A model generated the notes under the pieces. The model was not told where the DNA came from. It did not search any database and worked only from the letters and a program-made list of their open reading frames with translations. Source: Thiohalocapsa sp. (lineage in GTDB: Bacteria; Pseudomonadota; Gammaproteobacteria; Chromatiales; Chromatiaceae). Taken from it: a stretch of 45,347 nucleotides of DNA. The first letter of the stretch is position 1. The number at the start of each line of letters is the position of its first letter. Location of the stretch: NCBI GenBank assembly GCA_021736785.1, contig JAIPFF010000045.1:1-45347 (forward strand), given 5' to 3'. Below are positions 18,384-27,598 of the stretch, piece after piece. The position numbers and the translations under genes are program-made.

Positions 18384-18565
18384 GCGGGGGGATCTCGAAT
18401 GGGGGAGCTACGGATCGCGCGGTGGTGCCGGCGCCCGATGCGCATGCACCCGGAAGGGACAGGGAGCGCCCCCGCGCTCTTCCGGACGGCGCCGTGATCG
18501 GAGCACAACCGACAGGCCCGGAAAGAAAAGCATCGGCTCACGACAATCCGCCGAGCGCCGTCTCG

Positions 18566-18583
18566 GCGCGCCGGCCGGCGCGC
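18566..18583. repeat. 18-bp perfect GC palindrome after aroC
   Basis: GCGCGCCGG followed by its exact complement lies 22 bases beyond the aroC stop, within a 221-base non-coding stretch before the MFS gene. It lacks a U-run, so it would be a weak terminator or an mRNA 3' end stabiliser. I see nothing else in the gap. Confidence 0.5.
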
Positions 18584-18604
18584 GGCGGTCGGCGGCTACC
18601 CGTG

Positions 18605-19720
18605 TCAGTCCGCGCTCGGCGGAATCGGCGCCAGTGGCGGCGTCACCCGTGCGTTCTGGCCACGGTGGCGCAATAGGTGGTCGGCCAGCACGATCGCCAG
18701 CATCGCCTCGGCGATCGGGGTGGCGCGAATGCCGACACAGGGATCGTGCCGGCCCTTGGTGACGATCTCGGTCGGATTGCCGTCGAGGTCGATCGTCCGG
18801 CCCGGCAGCCGGATGCTCGAAGTCGGTTTCAACGCGAGGCGCGCCAACACGGGCTGACCGGTGGAAATGCCGCCGAGCACACCGCCGGCGTTGTTGCCGA
18901 TAAAGCCGTCGGGCGTCATCTCGTCGCGATGCTCGGTGCCCTTTTGCTCGACGCAGGCGAAACCCGCCCCGATCTCGACACCCTTGACCGCATTGATGCT
19001 CATCAGCGCGTGCGCGATATCGGCGTCGAGCCGGTCGAAAATCGGCTCGCCCAGCCCCGGCGGTAACCCCTCGGCGACCACCGTCACCTCGGCACCGATG
19101 GAATTTCCCTCCTTGCGCAGCGCATCCATATAGTCCTCGAGGTCGGCCAGCGCAGCGGCGTCGGGACAGAAGAACGGGTTCTGCTCCACCTGCGCCCAGT
19201 CGAAGCCCGGCTCGCCGGGGCCGGCAAGACGGATCGGGCCGAGCCGCGACAGAAAACCGCGCACGCGCGCGCCGGCGAGCGTCTCGAGGCAGATCTTGGC
19301 AACGCCGCCGGCCGCCACGCGGATCGCCGTCTCGCGCGCCGAGGAGCGGCCGCCGCCGCGGTAGTCGCGGAAGCCGTACTTCATGGTGTAGCTGTAGTCG
19401 GCGTGGCCCGGGCGGAACTTGGCGGCGATCTCGGAGTAGTCCTTGGAGCGCTGGTCCTCGTTGCGGATCAGCAGCCCGATGGGCGCGCCGGTGGTGCGGC
19501 CCTCGAACACGCCGGACAGGATCTCGACCTTGTCCGACTCGCGGCGCTGGGTGGTGTGTCGCGACTTGCCCGGCGCACGCCGGTCGAGGTCGTGCTGGAG
19601 ATCCGCGGCGCACAGCGCCAGCCCGGGCGGACAGCCGTCGACGATACCGCCGATGGCCGGCCCGTGGCTTTCGCCGAAGCCGGTGACGACGAAGGACTTT
19701 CCGAAGCTATTGCCGGACAT
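18605..19720 (-). CDS. aroC: Chorismate synthase
   Basis: AroC makes chorismate from 5-enolpyruvylshikimate-3-phosphate using reduced FMN. The 371 residues start with the family sequence [19 protein letters not shown]. Signatures include [32 protein letters not shown] and the FMN-binding [11 protein letters not shown]. The C-terminal [17 protein letters not shown] is also typical. It supplies the substrate of pabB, about 10 kb away on the same strand. tolC lies 125 bp upstream. Confidence 0.97.
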   Translation of the reverse strand: MSGNSFGKSFVVTGFGESHGPAIGGIVDGCPPGLALCAADLQHDLDRRAPGKSRHTTQRRESDKVEILSGVFEGRTTGAPIGLLIRNEDQRSKDYSEIAAKFRPGHADYSYTMKYGFRDYRGGGRSSARETAIRVAAGGVAKICLETLAGARVRGFLSRLGPIRLAGPGEPGFDWAQVEQNPFFCPDAAALADLEDYMDALRKEGNSIGAEVTVVAEGLPPGLGEPIFDRLDADIAHALMSINAVKGVEIGAGFACVEQKGTEHRDEMTPDGFIGNNAGGVLGGISTGQPVLARLALKPTSSIRLPGRTIDLDGNPTEIVTKGRHDPCVGIRATPIAEAMLAIVLADHLLRHRGQNARVTPPLAPIPPSAD

Positions 19721-19845
19721 GACTGTGATCGATGGAGCTCAGAACGTGCGATGAAATGGAAACGGCTGGCTGGCGGGCGGCCGATGCAGCCGGGCGCCGG
19801 CGACCGCGAGCGGCGTTCCCTGCTGCGCGCTCGCGGCCGGGCCGT

Positions 19846-21207
19846 TCAATAGGCCGGCGGCGGCACGGTGTCGGACGTCGTCAGCCACGCGTTGCCGCGG
19901 GCGAGAACGTCGCGATTCAAGGTGCTGGTGGCCTGATGCAGCCGCACGCCGTTGATGATGTAGTCATAGCGGGCCGACAGATAATCGAACTCGGCCTGGA
20001 AGAGATTGCGCTGCGCGTTGAGCACGTCCACCTGCGTGCGCGTACCGACGTCGAGGCCCGCTTGCGTCGACTCCAGCGAGCTGCGTGCGGAAACGATGGC
20101 GGCCTGGCGCGCCTTGACGTCGCTGATGCTGGAAATGATACCGCGGAAAGCGTCTTTGACCTGGTTGATGACGGCCCGGCGCTCCTGATCGAGACGATCC
20201 TGGGCGGCGCGGAAATTGTGCCCGGCTTGGCGCGTGCGCGAGGCCACCGCCCCGCCCTGGTAGATCGGCACGTTTACATTGAGCCCGATGAAGGCCGTGT
20301 CGGTGTCGGTGCCGAACTCCGCACCGCTGCGCGAGAGATCGTAGCCGGCCTGCATGTCGACGCGCGGGAAGTAGCCCGAGCGCTCGATCTCGATATCCTT
20401 TCGTGCAGCCTCGGCGGCTTCCTTTGCGGCTACGACGCCGTAATTGTTGGTAAGGGCCGTCTCCGCCCAGATGTCGATGTTGTTGGGCTCCGGGGGCGCC
20501 AGCGGCAGCCGGTCGCCGAGCCGCGCCAACGGCACCGTCACGGGGCCGACAATGCGGCGCAGCGCTTCCCACGCATTGTCCAGCGCGTTCTCGGCGGAGA
20601 TCAGGTTTGCGCGGGAGCGGTCATAGGCGGCCTGACTGTCGTTGACGTCGGTTATGGCCACCAAGCCCACTTCGAAGCGCTGCCTGGACTGCTCGAGCTG
20701 GCGCTCGTCGGCGGCGACCAACGCCTCTTGCACCCGCACTAGGTCGGCCGCGCGCAGCACCTCGAAATAGGCCTCGGTGGTGCGCACCATGAGGTCGATC
20801 TCGGCGTTGCGGAAACCGGCCTCGGCCTGTGCAATGGTGTTGTCGCTTTGGCTCAGCCGCACCCAGTCGGCGCGGTTGTAGACGGACTGCGACACCACGG
20901 CCGCGGCGTTGGTGGTCTCGAAGCTGTCGCTCCGGCTGAAGGAACCGAGCGCGTTGGAGCCCGATGAATCGACTTCGCTGTAGTCGGCACTGCCGGTCAC
21001 GCTGAAGTTGGGCAGCAACAGCGCACGTGCCTGAGGCTTCACCTCGCGCGTGGCAAAGAGCACCTGCTCCGCCTCGCGAAGGGTCGGGTCGCTCTTGACC
21101 GCCAAGTCGTAAATTTGCAGCAAATCCTCCGCCGCCGCCGGCATCGTCGCGGTCAGCGACAGGACAAAACCGAAAGCGAGAGAATAGGCCGAGATCGGCT
21201 TTTTCAT
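19846..21207 (-). CDS. tolC: TolC-family outer membrane efflux protein
   Basis: TolC trimers form an outer membrane channel and periplasmic tunnel for efflux pumps and type I secretion. The 453 residues start with a signal peptide (1-26, cleavage likely after MPAAA) and contain the two-fold repeat of coiled-coil and beta segments (LLQIYDLAVKSDPTLREAE at the start of the first half, ETALTNNYGVVAAKEAAEAA at the start of the second). The C-terminal RTQVDVLNAQRNLFQAEFDY is characteristic. It diverges from an ABC transporter gene, but no membrane-fusion-protein gene is nearby, so its partner is unknown. Confidence 0.94.
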   Translation of the reverse strand: MKKPISAYSLAFGFVLSLTATMPAAAEDLLQIYDLAVKSDPTLREAEQVLFATREVKPQARALLLPNFSVTGSADYSEVDSSGSNALGSFSRSDSFETTNAAAVVSQSVYNRADWVRLSQSDNTIAQAEAGFRNAEIDLMVRTTEAYFEVLRAADLVRVQEALVAADERQLEQSRQRFEVGLVAITDVNDSQAAYDRSRANLISAENALDNAWEALRRIVGPVTVPLARLGDRLPLAPPEPNNIDIWAETALTNNYGVVAAKEAAEAARKDIEIERSGYFPRVDMQAGYDLSRSGAEFGTDTDTAFIGLNVNVPIYQGGAVASRTRQAGHNFRAAQDRLDQERRAVINQVKDAFRGIISSISDVKARQAAIVSARSSLESTQAGLDVGTRTQVDVLNAQRNLFQAEFDYLSARYDYIINGVRLHQATSTLNRDVLARGNAWLTTSDTVPPPAY

Positions 21208-21547
21208 ATGCAGGACATCCTGATGCGCAATTCGAGGCGCCGAGCGTTAATACTGAGCGTCCGCAGTATAGGGGAGAGTGTCGGATCGCTACAATCCGGG
21301 ACCGGAAGGTACGGTAAACGCCGCGTGGGAAATTGGTTTTGATTCAGCATGGTAAATGAGGGTGTCCCCGATGGGGTGACCACCGCGGCCGCTCGCTGCA
21401 GCGCGCAAGCTGCGCGACACCCATGCGTGTCCGGGATGGCGCCCCGCGGCACCGGGCGGCCCTCTGCAGGCCTCCATCCGGCCCCCTTTGCGTGTGCGTT
21501 TCCTGCAGGCGGCCACCACGCCACCGAAAAGGCCCCGAAGGCTACCG
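21208..21547. other. Divergent tolC / ABC transporter intergenic region
   Basis: The 340 bases hold the candidate tolC promoter (21265-21294). Two small hairpins are seen: GGTGTCCCC/GGGGTGACC (21361-21381, imperfect) and CGCGCA/TGCGCG with a three-base loop (21402-21416). A ribosome site, GAAGG, precedes the ABC gene. I found no convincing plus-strand promoter and no gene. Confidence 0.4.
21265..21294 (-). promoter_or_regulatory. Candidate tolC promoter
   Basis: On the minus strand TTGTAG (21289-21294) and TATACT (21265-21270, 5 of 6 matches to the -10) are 18 bases apart. The start would be about 50 bases upstream of the tolC ATG at 21207. Confidence 0.45.
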
Positions 21548-23389
21548 ATGGCCCTGATGCAAGACGATAAGACGGTCGAAACTCACACCGCTGCAACGCC
21601 GTCCGGGGAAGCCCGCGCCTATCGCTGGTCCGATCTCCTGGCGATGGTCCGCCGCCACCGGCGCGAGCTGATACTTGCCAACGTGGTCGCAGTCCTTGCG
21701 ACGCTGGCCGCGGTCCCGGTGCCGTTGCTGATGCCGATCCTCGTCGACGAGGTGCTGCTGAGCCAGCCGGGCACCGCGGTCGCCCTGATCGACAGCCTGT
21801 TCCCCGCCGCTTGGCAGGGTCCGGTGCTCTACATCCTGGCGGTTTTGGCGCTGACGGTCTTGCTGCGCCTCGCCTCGCTCGGCCTCGGCGTGTGGCAGAC
21901 GCGCGAATTCACGATTATCTCAAAGGATGTCATCTACCGGATGCGGCGCGATCTGCTGCTGCGCCTGCGCCGCGTCTCCATGGCCGAGTACGAAACCCTG
22001 GGCAGCGCAACCGTCGCCTCCCACTTGGTCACGGATCTGGACGCGATCGACCAGTTTATCGGCAGCGCGGTATCGAAATTCATCGTCGCCGTGCTCAGCA
22101 TCGCCGGCACCGCCGTCGTCTTGTTGTGGATGCATTGGCAACTGGGCCTCTTTATTCTCTTGCTGAATCCCGCCGTTATCTACGTGACCACCGTCTTCGG
22201 CCGTAAAGTCAAAGAGATGAAGCGGCGCGAGAACGGCGCCTATCAGGCATTCCAGGAAAGCCTGTCCGAAACGCTCGACGCCATTCAGCAGATCCGAGCC
22301 AGCAACCGCGAACGGTTCTATATCGGCCGCAGCATCGATAGTGCCGACGCCATTCGCCGCTTCTCCTGTGCCTTCACTTGGAAGAGCGACGCCGCCAACA
22401 AGCTCTCGTTCATCGTTTTTCTGCTCGGATTCGACCTATTCCGGGCGGTCAGTATGCTGATGGTGCTGTTCTCCGATCTGACCATCGGCGAGATGCTGGC
22501 GGTGTTCGCCTACCTCTGGTTCATGATGGGACCGGTGCAGGAAGTATTGAACGTCCAGTACGCGTACCACGGCGCCCGGGCCGCACTGACGCGCATCAAC
22601 ACCCTGATGCGCATCCGCCTGGAACCGCAGTACCCGCACCGCGCCGATCCCTTCGCGGACAAGCGCACCGTCGGCTTCGCGCTGGAACGGGTAAGCTTCC
22701 GCTACGGCGACGGACCGACCGTGCTCGACGACGTCTCGCTGCGCGTCGCGCCCGGCGAGAAAGTGGCCGTGGTCGGGGCCAGCGGCGGTGGCAAGACGAC
22801 GCTGGTACAGATACTGCTCGGGCTGTACCCGCCGGAATCGGGGCGCGTGCTCTACGACGGCACGCCGCTTGAGCGCATCGGCATGGACGTGGTCCGCGAC
22901 CACGTCGCCACCGTGCTGCAGAACCCGGCGCTGTTCAACGACACCGTGCGCATGAACCTGACCCTGGGCCGCGCGCTCGACGAAGCGCTGGTGTGGAAGG
23001 CATTGCGCGTGGCGCAGCTCGAGGATGTCGTCGCGCGGCTCGATGATGGGCTCGAGACTCTGGTCGGGCGCGGCGGCGTTCGCCTCTCCGGTGGCCAGCG
23101 TCAGCGCCTTGCGGTGGCACGGATGGTGATCGCCGAGCCGAAGATCGTCATCCTCGACGAGGCCACGTCGGCGCTGGACAGCGCCACCGAGGCCCGACTG
23201 CACGCCGCCTTGGACGACTTTCTGGAAGACCGCACGACGCTGATTATCGCCCACCGGCTGAGCGCGGTGCGCCAGGCCGACCGGGTGCTGGTCTTCGACC
23301 GCGGCCGCGTCGTCGAAGAGGGCAGACACGAGGATTTGATCGACCGTGACGGACGCTATGCCGCACTTTACGCCGGACAATTCGCTTGA
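21548..23389 (+). CDS. ABC transporter, fused membrane and ATPase domains (MsbA-like exporter)
   Basis: The 613-residue half-transporter should act as a dimer. The membrane domain (about 40-345) has six predicted helices. The ATPase domain (375-613) has Walker A GASGGGKTT (410-418), Q-loop Q458, signature LSGGQ (513-517), Walker B IVILDE (533-538) and switch histidine H569. All catalytic residues are present. The exported substrate cannot be predicted. I placed the start at 21548, where GAAGG lies six bases upstream, rather than at an upstream in-frame ATG. It overlaps the hydrolase gene downstream and diverges from tolC. Confidence 0.92.
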   Translation: MALMQDDKTVETHTAATPSGEARAYRWSDLLAMVRRHRRELILANVVAVLATLAAVPVPLLMPILVDEVLLSQPGTAVALIDSLFPAAWQGPVLYILAVLALTVLLRLASLGLGVWQTREFTIISKDVIYRMRRDLLLRLRRVSMAEYETLGSATVASHLVTDLDAIDQFIGSAVSKFIVAVLSIAGTAVVLLWMHWQLGLFILLLNPAVIYVTTVFGRKVKEMKRRENGAYQAFQESLSETLDAIQQIRASNRERFYIGRSIDSADAIRRFSCAFTWKSDAANKLSFIVFLLGFDLFRAVSMLMVLFSDLTIGEMLAVFAYLWFMMGPVQEVLNVQYAYHGARAALTRINTLMRIRLEPQYPHRADPFADKRTVGFALERVSFRYGDGPTVLDDVSLRVAPGEKVAVVGASGGGKTTLVQILLGLYPPESGRVLYDGTPLERIGMDVVRDHVATVLQNPALFNDTVRMNLTLGRALDEALVWKALRVAQLEDVVARLDDGLETLVGRGGVRLSGGQRQRLAVARMVIAEPKIVILDEATSALDSATEARLHAALDDFLEDRTTLIIAHRLSAVRQADRVLVFDRGRVVEEGRHEDLIDRDGRYAALYAGQFA

Positions 23390-24386
23390 GCGCCCGGCCG
23401 GGCGCATCGTGGCCAGCGGGTTCAGGCCGGCCTGGTGGCTGCCGGGGGCCCATGCCCAAACCATCTGGCCCACCCTGGCCCGCCGCCGCCCGGGCTCAGC
23501 GCTGAGGCGCCGGCGAATCGAGCTTTCCGACGGCGACTTCATCGACCTATCGGTCGGCCAAGGGCCTGGTCCGCGGGTGCTCATCATCCACGGGCTCGAG
23601 GGCGACCTGCATTCCCATTACGCCGGCTCGCTGGTCGAGCGCGTGGCGCGCGAGGGCTGGTGCCCCGTGTTCATGCACCTGCGCGGCTGCAGCGCCGAGC
23701 CCAACCGGCTCGATCGGATGTACCACTCGGGCGCCACCGAGGAGTTGGCCGAGGTGCTGGAGCAATTGGCCGCGGAGCCCGGTGCCCTGCCGGTCGCGGC
23801 GGTCGGCTTTTCGCTCGGCGGCAATCTGCTGCTCAAGTACCTCGGCGAAGACCCCCGCGCGCGCCGATTCGCCAACGGACCGCCGCTGCTGAGGCATGCA
23901 ATCGCGGTCTCGGTACCTTTTGTTCTCCGTGACGCGATGCTGCGGCTGGACATCGGCGCCTCGCGGATCTACCGGAGTTACCTGATCGGAAAGCTCAAAG
24001 CCGCCTACCGGCGCAAATTCGCCGAGCGCCCCTCACCGCTCCGCATCGATCTGCGGGCGATCCGAGACTTCAACGAATTCGACGACAAAATCACCGCACC
24101 GCTGAATGGTTTCGCCGGCGTCTACGACTATTACCGCCGCGCCAGCTGCCGGCAATTTCTGCCTCGCATCACGACGCCCACGCTGATTATTCAAGCCGCC
24201 GACGACCCTTTCATGTTTCCCACCTCGATTCCGTTCGAGCACGAGCTCGGACCCGGCGTGACGCTGGAGCTTGCCCGGCGTGGCGGACACGTCGGGTTCG
24301 TCGCGGGGCGCCTGCCCTGGCGGCCGCATTACTGGCTGGAGGAGCGCGTCATCGCGCAGCTGCGAGCCGCGCTTTCCCCTGGATGA
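23358..24386 (+). CDS. yheT: YheT-family alpha/beta hydrolase
   Basis: The 342-residue hydrolase shows the YheT group pattern. It starts with WWLPGAHAQTIWPTL and has the oxyanion region IIHGLEGDLHSHY. The nucleophile elbow is GFSLGGN (S152), the acid lies in AADDPFMFP, and the histidine is in RRGGHVGF. Members act on small esters; the physiological substrate is unknown. The reading frame begins inside the 3' end of the ABC gene. I chose the ATG at 23358; a GTG at 23346 in the same frame is possible. The overlap indicates co-transcription. Confidence 0.9.
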   Translation: MPHFTPDNSLERPAGRIVASGFRPAWWLPGAHAQTIWPTLARRRPGSALRRRRIELSDGDFIDLSVGQGPGPRVLIIHGLEGDLHSHYAGSLVERVAREGWCPVFMHLRGCSAEPNRLDRMYHSGATEELAEVLEQLAAEPGALPVAAVGFSLGGNLLLKYLGEDPRARRFANGPPLLRHAIAVSVPFVLRDAMLRLDIGASRIYRSYLIGKLKAAYRRKFAERPSPLRIDLRAIRDFNEFDDKITAPLNGFAGVYDYYRRASCRQFLPRITTPTLIIQAADDPFMFPTSIPFEHELGPGVTLELARRGGHVGFVAGRLPWRPHYWLEERVIAQLRAALSPG

Positions 24387-24402
24387 GGGATCCGAGCGGT
24401 AC

Positions 24403-24424
24403 CGGGCCGGCATGTTCCGGCCCG
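24403..24424. terminator. Hairpin between convergent genes
   Basis: CGGGCCGG and its complement (8 bp) enclose a six-base loop, 17 bases after the hydrolase stop and upstream of the opposing small-gene stop at 24510. It has no U-tract, so it would be a bidirectional weak or Rho-assisted terminator. Confidence 0.45.
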
Positions 24425-24509
24425 CCTCGAGCAGCCGGGACACGCGCGTGGCGGCGACTCCGGATCCGATCTGATCCCGACCGCAAGCGCCGCCCCGCGC
24501 CGGCCCGAC

Positions 24510-24902
24510 TCAGTCGAAGTCGACGCTTTTGAACGCGTAGAACCGGCCCAAGCCCTGCTCCTCGGTCCAACGCAGATAGGCTGCGAATTGCTCGGCCATT
24601 TCGGGCGACAGCAAACCCGTGGCCGAGTCGTTCGCCATCGGCCCCGCGCCCTGTTGTTCCAGACGCTCGAACGCGGCCAATCGGCTGAGGCCCCGGGACT
24701 TGGTCCATGCCAAGTATGCAGAGAACTGCTCCGCCATGGCAGCGGTCGGGAAGACATCCGCCGGAATATGGGGCGTCACCAGGCCATGGCTCGGCACCGA
24801 TGCCAGGTCGCTCGTCACCGGATCGGAATTGTTCGCCGACGCGCCTGCGGCGGTCAGCATCAAGACGCTCAACCCGCCTGCGACTAGTGTAGGAAAGATC
24901 AT
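24510..24902 (-). CDS. Small secreted protein with internally duplicated motif
   Basis: The 130-residue product is not recognised. A signal peptide covers residues 1-24 (hydrophobic core, cleavage near GASANN). The mature part has a duplicated block: MAEQFSAYLAWTKSRGLSR, followed about 40 residues later by MAEQFAAYLRWTEEQGLGR, each followed by a Phe/Ala-rich end. The repeat looks like a helical pair, and a periplasmic or secreted location is expected. The ATG at 24902 is preceded by AGGGTG; an upstream GTG at 24944 would place the start inside an operator-like dyad. It stands alone, convergent with yheT. Confidence 0.7.
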   Translation of the reverse strand: MIFPTLVAGGLSVLMLTAAGASANNSDPVTSDLASVPSHGLVTPHIPADVFPTAAMAEQFSAYLAWTKSRGLSRLAAFERLEQQGAGPMANDSATGLLSPEMAEQFAAYLRWTEEQGLGRFYAFKSVDFD

Positions 24903-24921
24903 TGCGGTCACCCTGTAACTT

Positions 24922-24951
24922 GTGATCAAAACTCGATTGATCACTATTTTA
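24922..24951 (-). promoter_or_regulatory. Operator-like dyad and -10 box of the small secreted protein gene
   Basis: GTGATCA at 24922-24928 and its exact complement TGATCAC at 24938-24944 form a perfect 7-bp inverted repeat with a 9-base spacer. TAAAAT on the minus strand (24946-24951, 5 of 6 to the -10 consensus) lies immediately upstream. A dyad just after a -10 box is a typical repressor site. The -35 is poor. Confidence 0.5.
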
Positions 24952-25015
24952 GCATTTACTAATACGAATTCCGTGACAGAGTGCCGCTAAAGTGCAACAA
25001 GTCGTATCGGAAATG

Positions 25016-25783
25016 TTACTGAGCCTGGGGTCCGGCGGACGGCTGCAAGCGGCGCATGATCTCGCCCCAGAGTTGCTCGTAGGCAACGGAGGCGTCGACC
25101 GACGGCGCATAAGCGGCCAAGGGCATGCGGTGGATACCCATGCGCTCGACCTCCGTCGACTGCGGCACGGGGACGGTGAGCATGTCCGGGTAACGTTCGG
25201 GCAGGCGAAGCATCATGTCGGTGTGCAGCGCCTTGTCCCCATCCGCCATCGAAAAAAACGGCAGCACGCGCAAGCGAGCGGCGTGTGGCCGCTCGGCCAG
25301 GAACTCGGTGAGCTGATCGAGGGTGCGCGCCGACAGCGTCGTGGGGATCACCGGGACCAGCAGCGCATCGGCCAGCCGGAAGACGTCTTCGGACATGCGC
25401 GAGATGCTCGGCGGGCAATCGATGAAAACCCGGTCGTACTCGACCAGCAGCGGCTCCAGCAATCGCCCGAGCCCGCGATCGGACTTCGGAGTGCCCGCGA
25501 GCAGCAGATCCAGGTTGCGGTACGAGAAATCCGCCGGTATCAAATCCAGGAGCTCGAAATCCGTGCCCTTGACGGCCTCGTCGAGCGAGCGCTTACCGCG
25601 CAGCAGCGCCTTGCTGCCGCCCTTGACCTTCGGCTTGATCCGATAATAGAAGCTGGCCGCGCCTTGGGGGTCCAGATCCCAGAGCAGCGTCCGATAGCCC
25701 GCCCTCGCCGACAGGTAAGCCAAGTTGACGGTCGCGGACGTCTTGCCGACACCGCCCTTGATGCTGTAGGTGGCCAGGATCAT
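25016..25783 (-). CDS. ParA/MinD-family ATPase
   Basis: The 255-residue protein has the deviant Walker A KGGVGKTS (9-16, with the signature lysine K9), the switch segment WDLDPQGAASFY, Walker B VFIDCPPS and LLVPVIPTTLSARTLD. ATPases of this family form dynamic patterns on nucleoid or membrane and position DNA or protein cargo. There is no ParB gene beside it. Its start overlaps the end of the CHAD gene by four bases (ATGA), so the CHAD protein is the likely partner. It lacks an N-terminal DNA-binding domain and a clear membrane-targeting tail. Confidence 0.9.
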   Translation of the reverse strand: MILATYSIKGGVGKTSATVNLAYLSARAGYRTLLWDLDPQGAASFYYRIKPKVKGGSKALLRGKRSLDEAVKGTDFELLDLIPADFSYRNLDLLLAGTPKSDRGLGRLLEPLLVEYDRVFIDCPPSISRMSEDVFRLADALLVPVIPTTLSARTLDQLTEFLAERPHAARLRVLPFFSMADGDKALHTDMMLRLPERYPDMLTVPVPQSTEVERMGIHRMPLAAYAPSVDASVAYEQLWGEIMRRLQPSAGPQAQ

Positions 25784-27357
25784 CGGCGTCCGCCTCGGGC
25801 GCGGAACAGCGCCTCGAATGTGGCTCGGTTGCGGCGCGTGTCGAAGCGCTCGAAGGTGACCGCAAACTCGGCGCGCGCCGCCTGCTGACCGGCCAGCAGA
25901 TCGCGCATCAGCGCACCCATGGCAAGCATCGTACCTACCTCGTGCATGCCTTCGTCGTGCATCGCCAGCGCGGTCTCCCGCAGGTGCTCGGCTTGCACGG
26001 CCAGATCCTGAAAGCGACCCAAATTGTCCAGTAGCGTCTTGGTCTGTTTGATGAGGCCGCGCATCTCCTCCTGCGGATAGAGGCTCTGGAAGAACTCCAT
26101 CAGATAACGCAGTTTCTTGCAGCTCTTGCGCAACTCGTGCAGATCCTCCGGCGGCGAGTCGCCGGTGATTGCCCGGCCCTCGCGCCGCACGCGCCGATAC
26201 ATGCGCCCGATGCGGGCATCGGCGACGTCCTTCACCGGGCGCATCGCGTTGATCGGGGCCGCGGCTTGCGGCACCGGAGCTTCCAGAAACGCCCGCCAGT
26301 CACGCAGCAGCGAGTGCAATTGCGGCGACTCCAGCATCGCGGCGAGCTTGCGCTGCTCCTGATCGTAGTGGGACAGCACGAAGGTACGCAGCGGCTCCAA
26401 GTCGCCGCGCAGCGGCGCCGGCAGGCTCTCGCGCATGACCGGGAAGTCCAGCAGATAGACGTCGAGGTCGCGCACCGGGCCGGTCACGCGCTGCAGCCAG
26501 CCGAAGCGCTCTTTCATGTCGGCGACAACGGGCTCGGGAAACACGCCCTTGATCTGCGTCAGCGCGGAGCGGGCCCGCCGGGTGGCGACGCGCAGGTCAT
26601 GCAGGAATTCGGAGTCGAGATTGTCGATCGTGCCCTGAACGTTTGCCGACAGCGTATCCAGCAGGCCCAGATGGATCTCTTTCGCCGCCGCGTCGGCGCG
26701 CTGGCGCGGGTCGAGCCGATAGTCGAGCTTCGGCGAATAGCTGCATGGGTGGATGCCCGCCGCCGACAAGGCCTCGAGCAGGACCGGGGCGTATACCGCG
26801 GCGAGGCCGAGCTCGCCCTCGAGCAAGTCCGCGACCTCGCGCAGTGCATCGCCGTAGCCGCGCACCGGCAGCAGCCGGACGCGCCCGGAAAGCGGCAACT
26901 CCGCACGCTCGTTGTCCGCACGCAGCCGGGGCTCTTCGATCAGGATGCGCACCACGGTCTTGTCCTCGTCGTCGAGGACGTTCAGGCTTCTTCGGCCGAT
27001 GTCGAGATCGAGCAGCGGCAGTAGCCGCCGAATGCCGAGCAACGGAAGCAGGCGCTCGCGCACGGGACCGGGCGCCATCGCCTGGGCAAAGCCCGGCTCT
27101 TCGGGGATGCGCTGACGAACAACCGATGCGCCGCCGTCGGCCAAGTCGTGCCAGACAAGCTCGCGGCCGGTATCTGCGCCGATCTCTTCCAACGCCGCGC
27201 CGGCCGCATAGAGGCGCCAGTCGAAGCTGTCCAGCCAACGCGTGGGCAGTTTGACGGGCGCGGCGGCGTCGCAGTGCAGCCGGGTGCTCAGCGCCATGGC
27301 CATTCGAGTGCCGTCGCTGCCTTCGGGAATCGCGTAAACGCGTGGCTCAAGTTGCAT
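25780..27357 (-). CDS. CHAD-domain protein (polyphosphate-binding), with degenerate CYTH-like N-terminus
   Basis: The 525-residue protein has a C-terminal CHAD domain (about 222-510). It contains the paired conserved motifs FLHDLRVATRRARS (H253) and EDLHELRKSCKKLRYLMEFF (about residue 405), whose histidines and basic residues bind polyphosphate. Residues 1-200 resemble a worn CYTH-like beta domain and lack the usual ExExK signature. CHAD proteins associate with polyphosphate granules. The downstream ParA gene overlaps by four bases, and ppk2 elsewhere in the window shows that the cell makes or uses polyphosphate. Confidence 0.88.
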   Translation of the reverse strand: MQLEPRVYAIPEGSDGTRMAMALSTRLHCDAAAPVKLPTRWLDSFDWRLYAAGAALEEIGADTGRELVWHDLADGGASVVRQRIPEEPGFAQAMAPGPVRERLLPLLGIRRLLPLLDLDIGRRSLNVLDDEDKTVVRILIEEPRLRADNERAELPLSGRVRLLPVRGYGDALREVADLLEGELGLAAVYAPVLLEALSAAGIHPCSYSPKLDYRLDPRQRADAAAKEIHLGLLDTLSANVQGTIDNLDSEFLHDLRVATRRARSALTQIKGVFPEPVVADMKERFGWLQRVTGPVRDLDVYLLDFPVMRESLPAPLRGDLEPLRTFVLSHYDQEQRKLAAMLESPQLHSLLRDWRAFLEAPVPQAAAPINAMRPVKDVADARIGRMYRRVRREGRAITGDSPPEDLHELRKSCKKLRYLMEFFQSLYPQEEMRGLIKQTKTLLDNLGRFQDLAVQAEHLRETALAMHDEGMHEVGTMLAMGALMRDLLAGQQAARAEFAVTFERFDTRRNRATFEALFRARGGRR

Positions 27358-27598
27358 AACTCGCTCGTCGGTCGCTGAGGGTTTGCGTTATCCGCGGCCG
27401 GCGCGCGCGGGCGTCATCGGGCGGGCGTAAAAGGCCGTCATTATCGTCGGCTCGCAAGAACCACCGGCCGGCTCTTGTGGTTGTCGGGGCCAGCCAAAGC
27501 CCCGCTTGCTCGGCGGGATTGATTGTCCCTCAATGGTCACGACTATCGGGTAACCTGCACGATCGGTTTCGTGCGCAGTACCCGCAGCAGGTGAAACT

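Noticed and set aside
19846-23389. TolC plus ABC exporter as a type I secretion system
   Set aside because: No membrane-fusion protein and no RTX or other secreted substrate gene is nearby, and the two genes are divergent.
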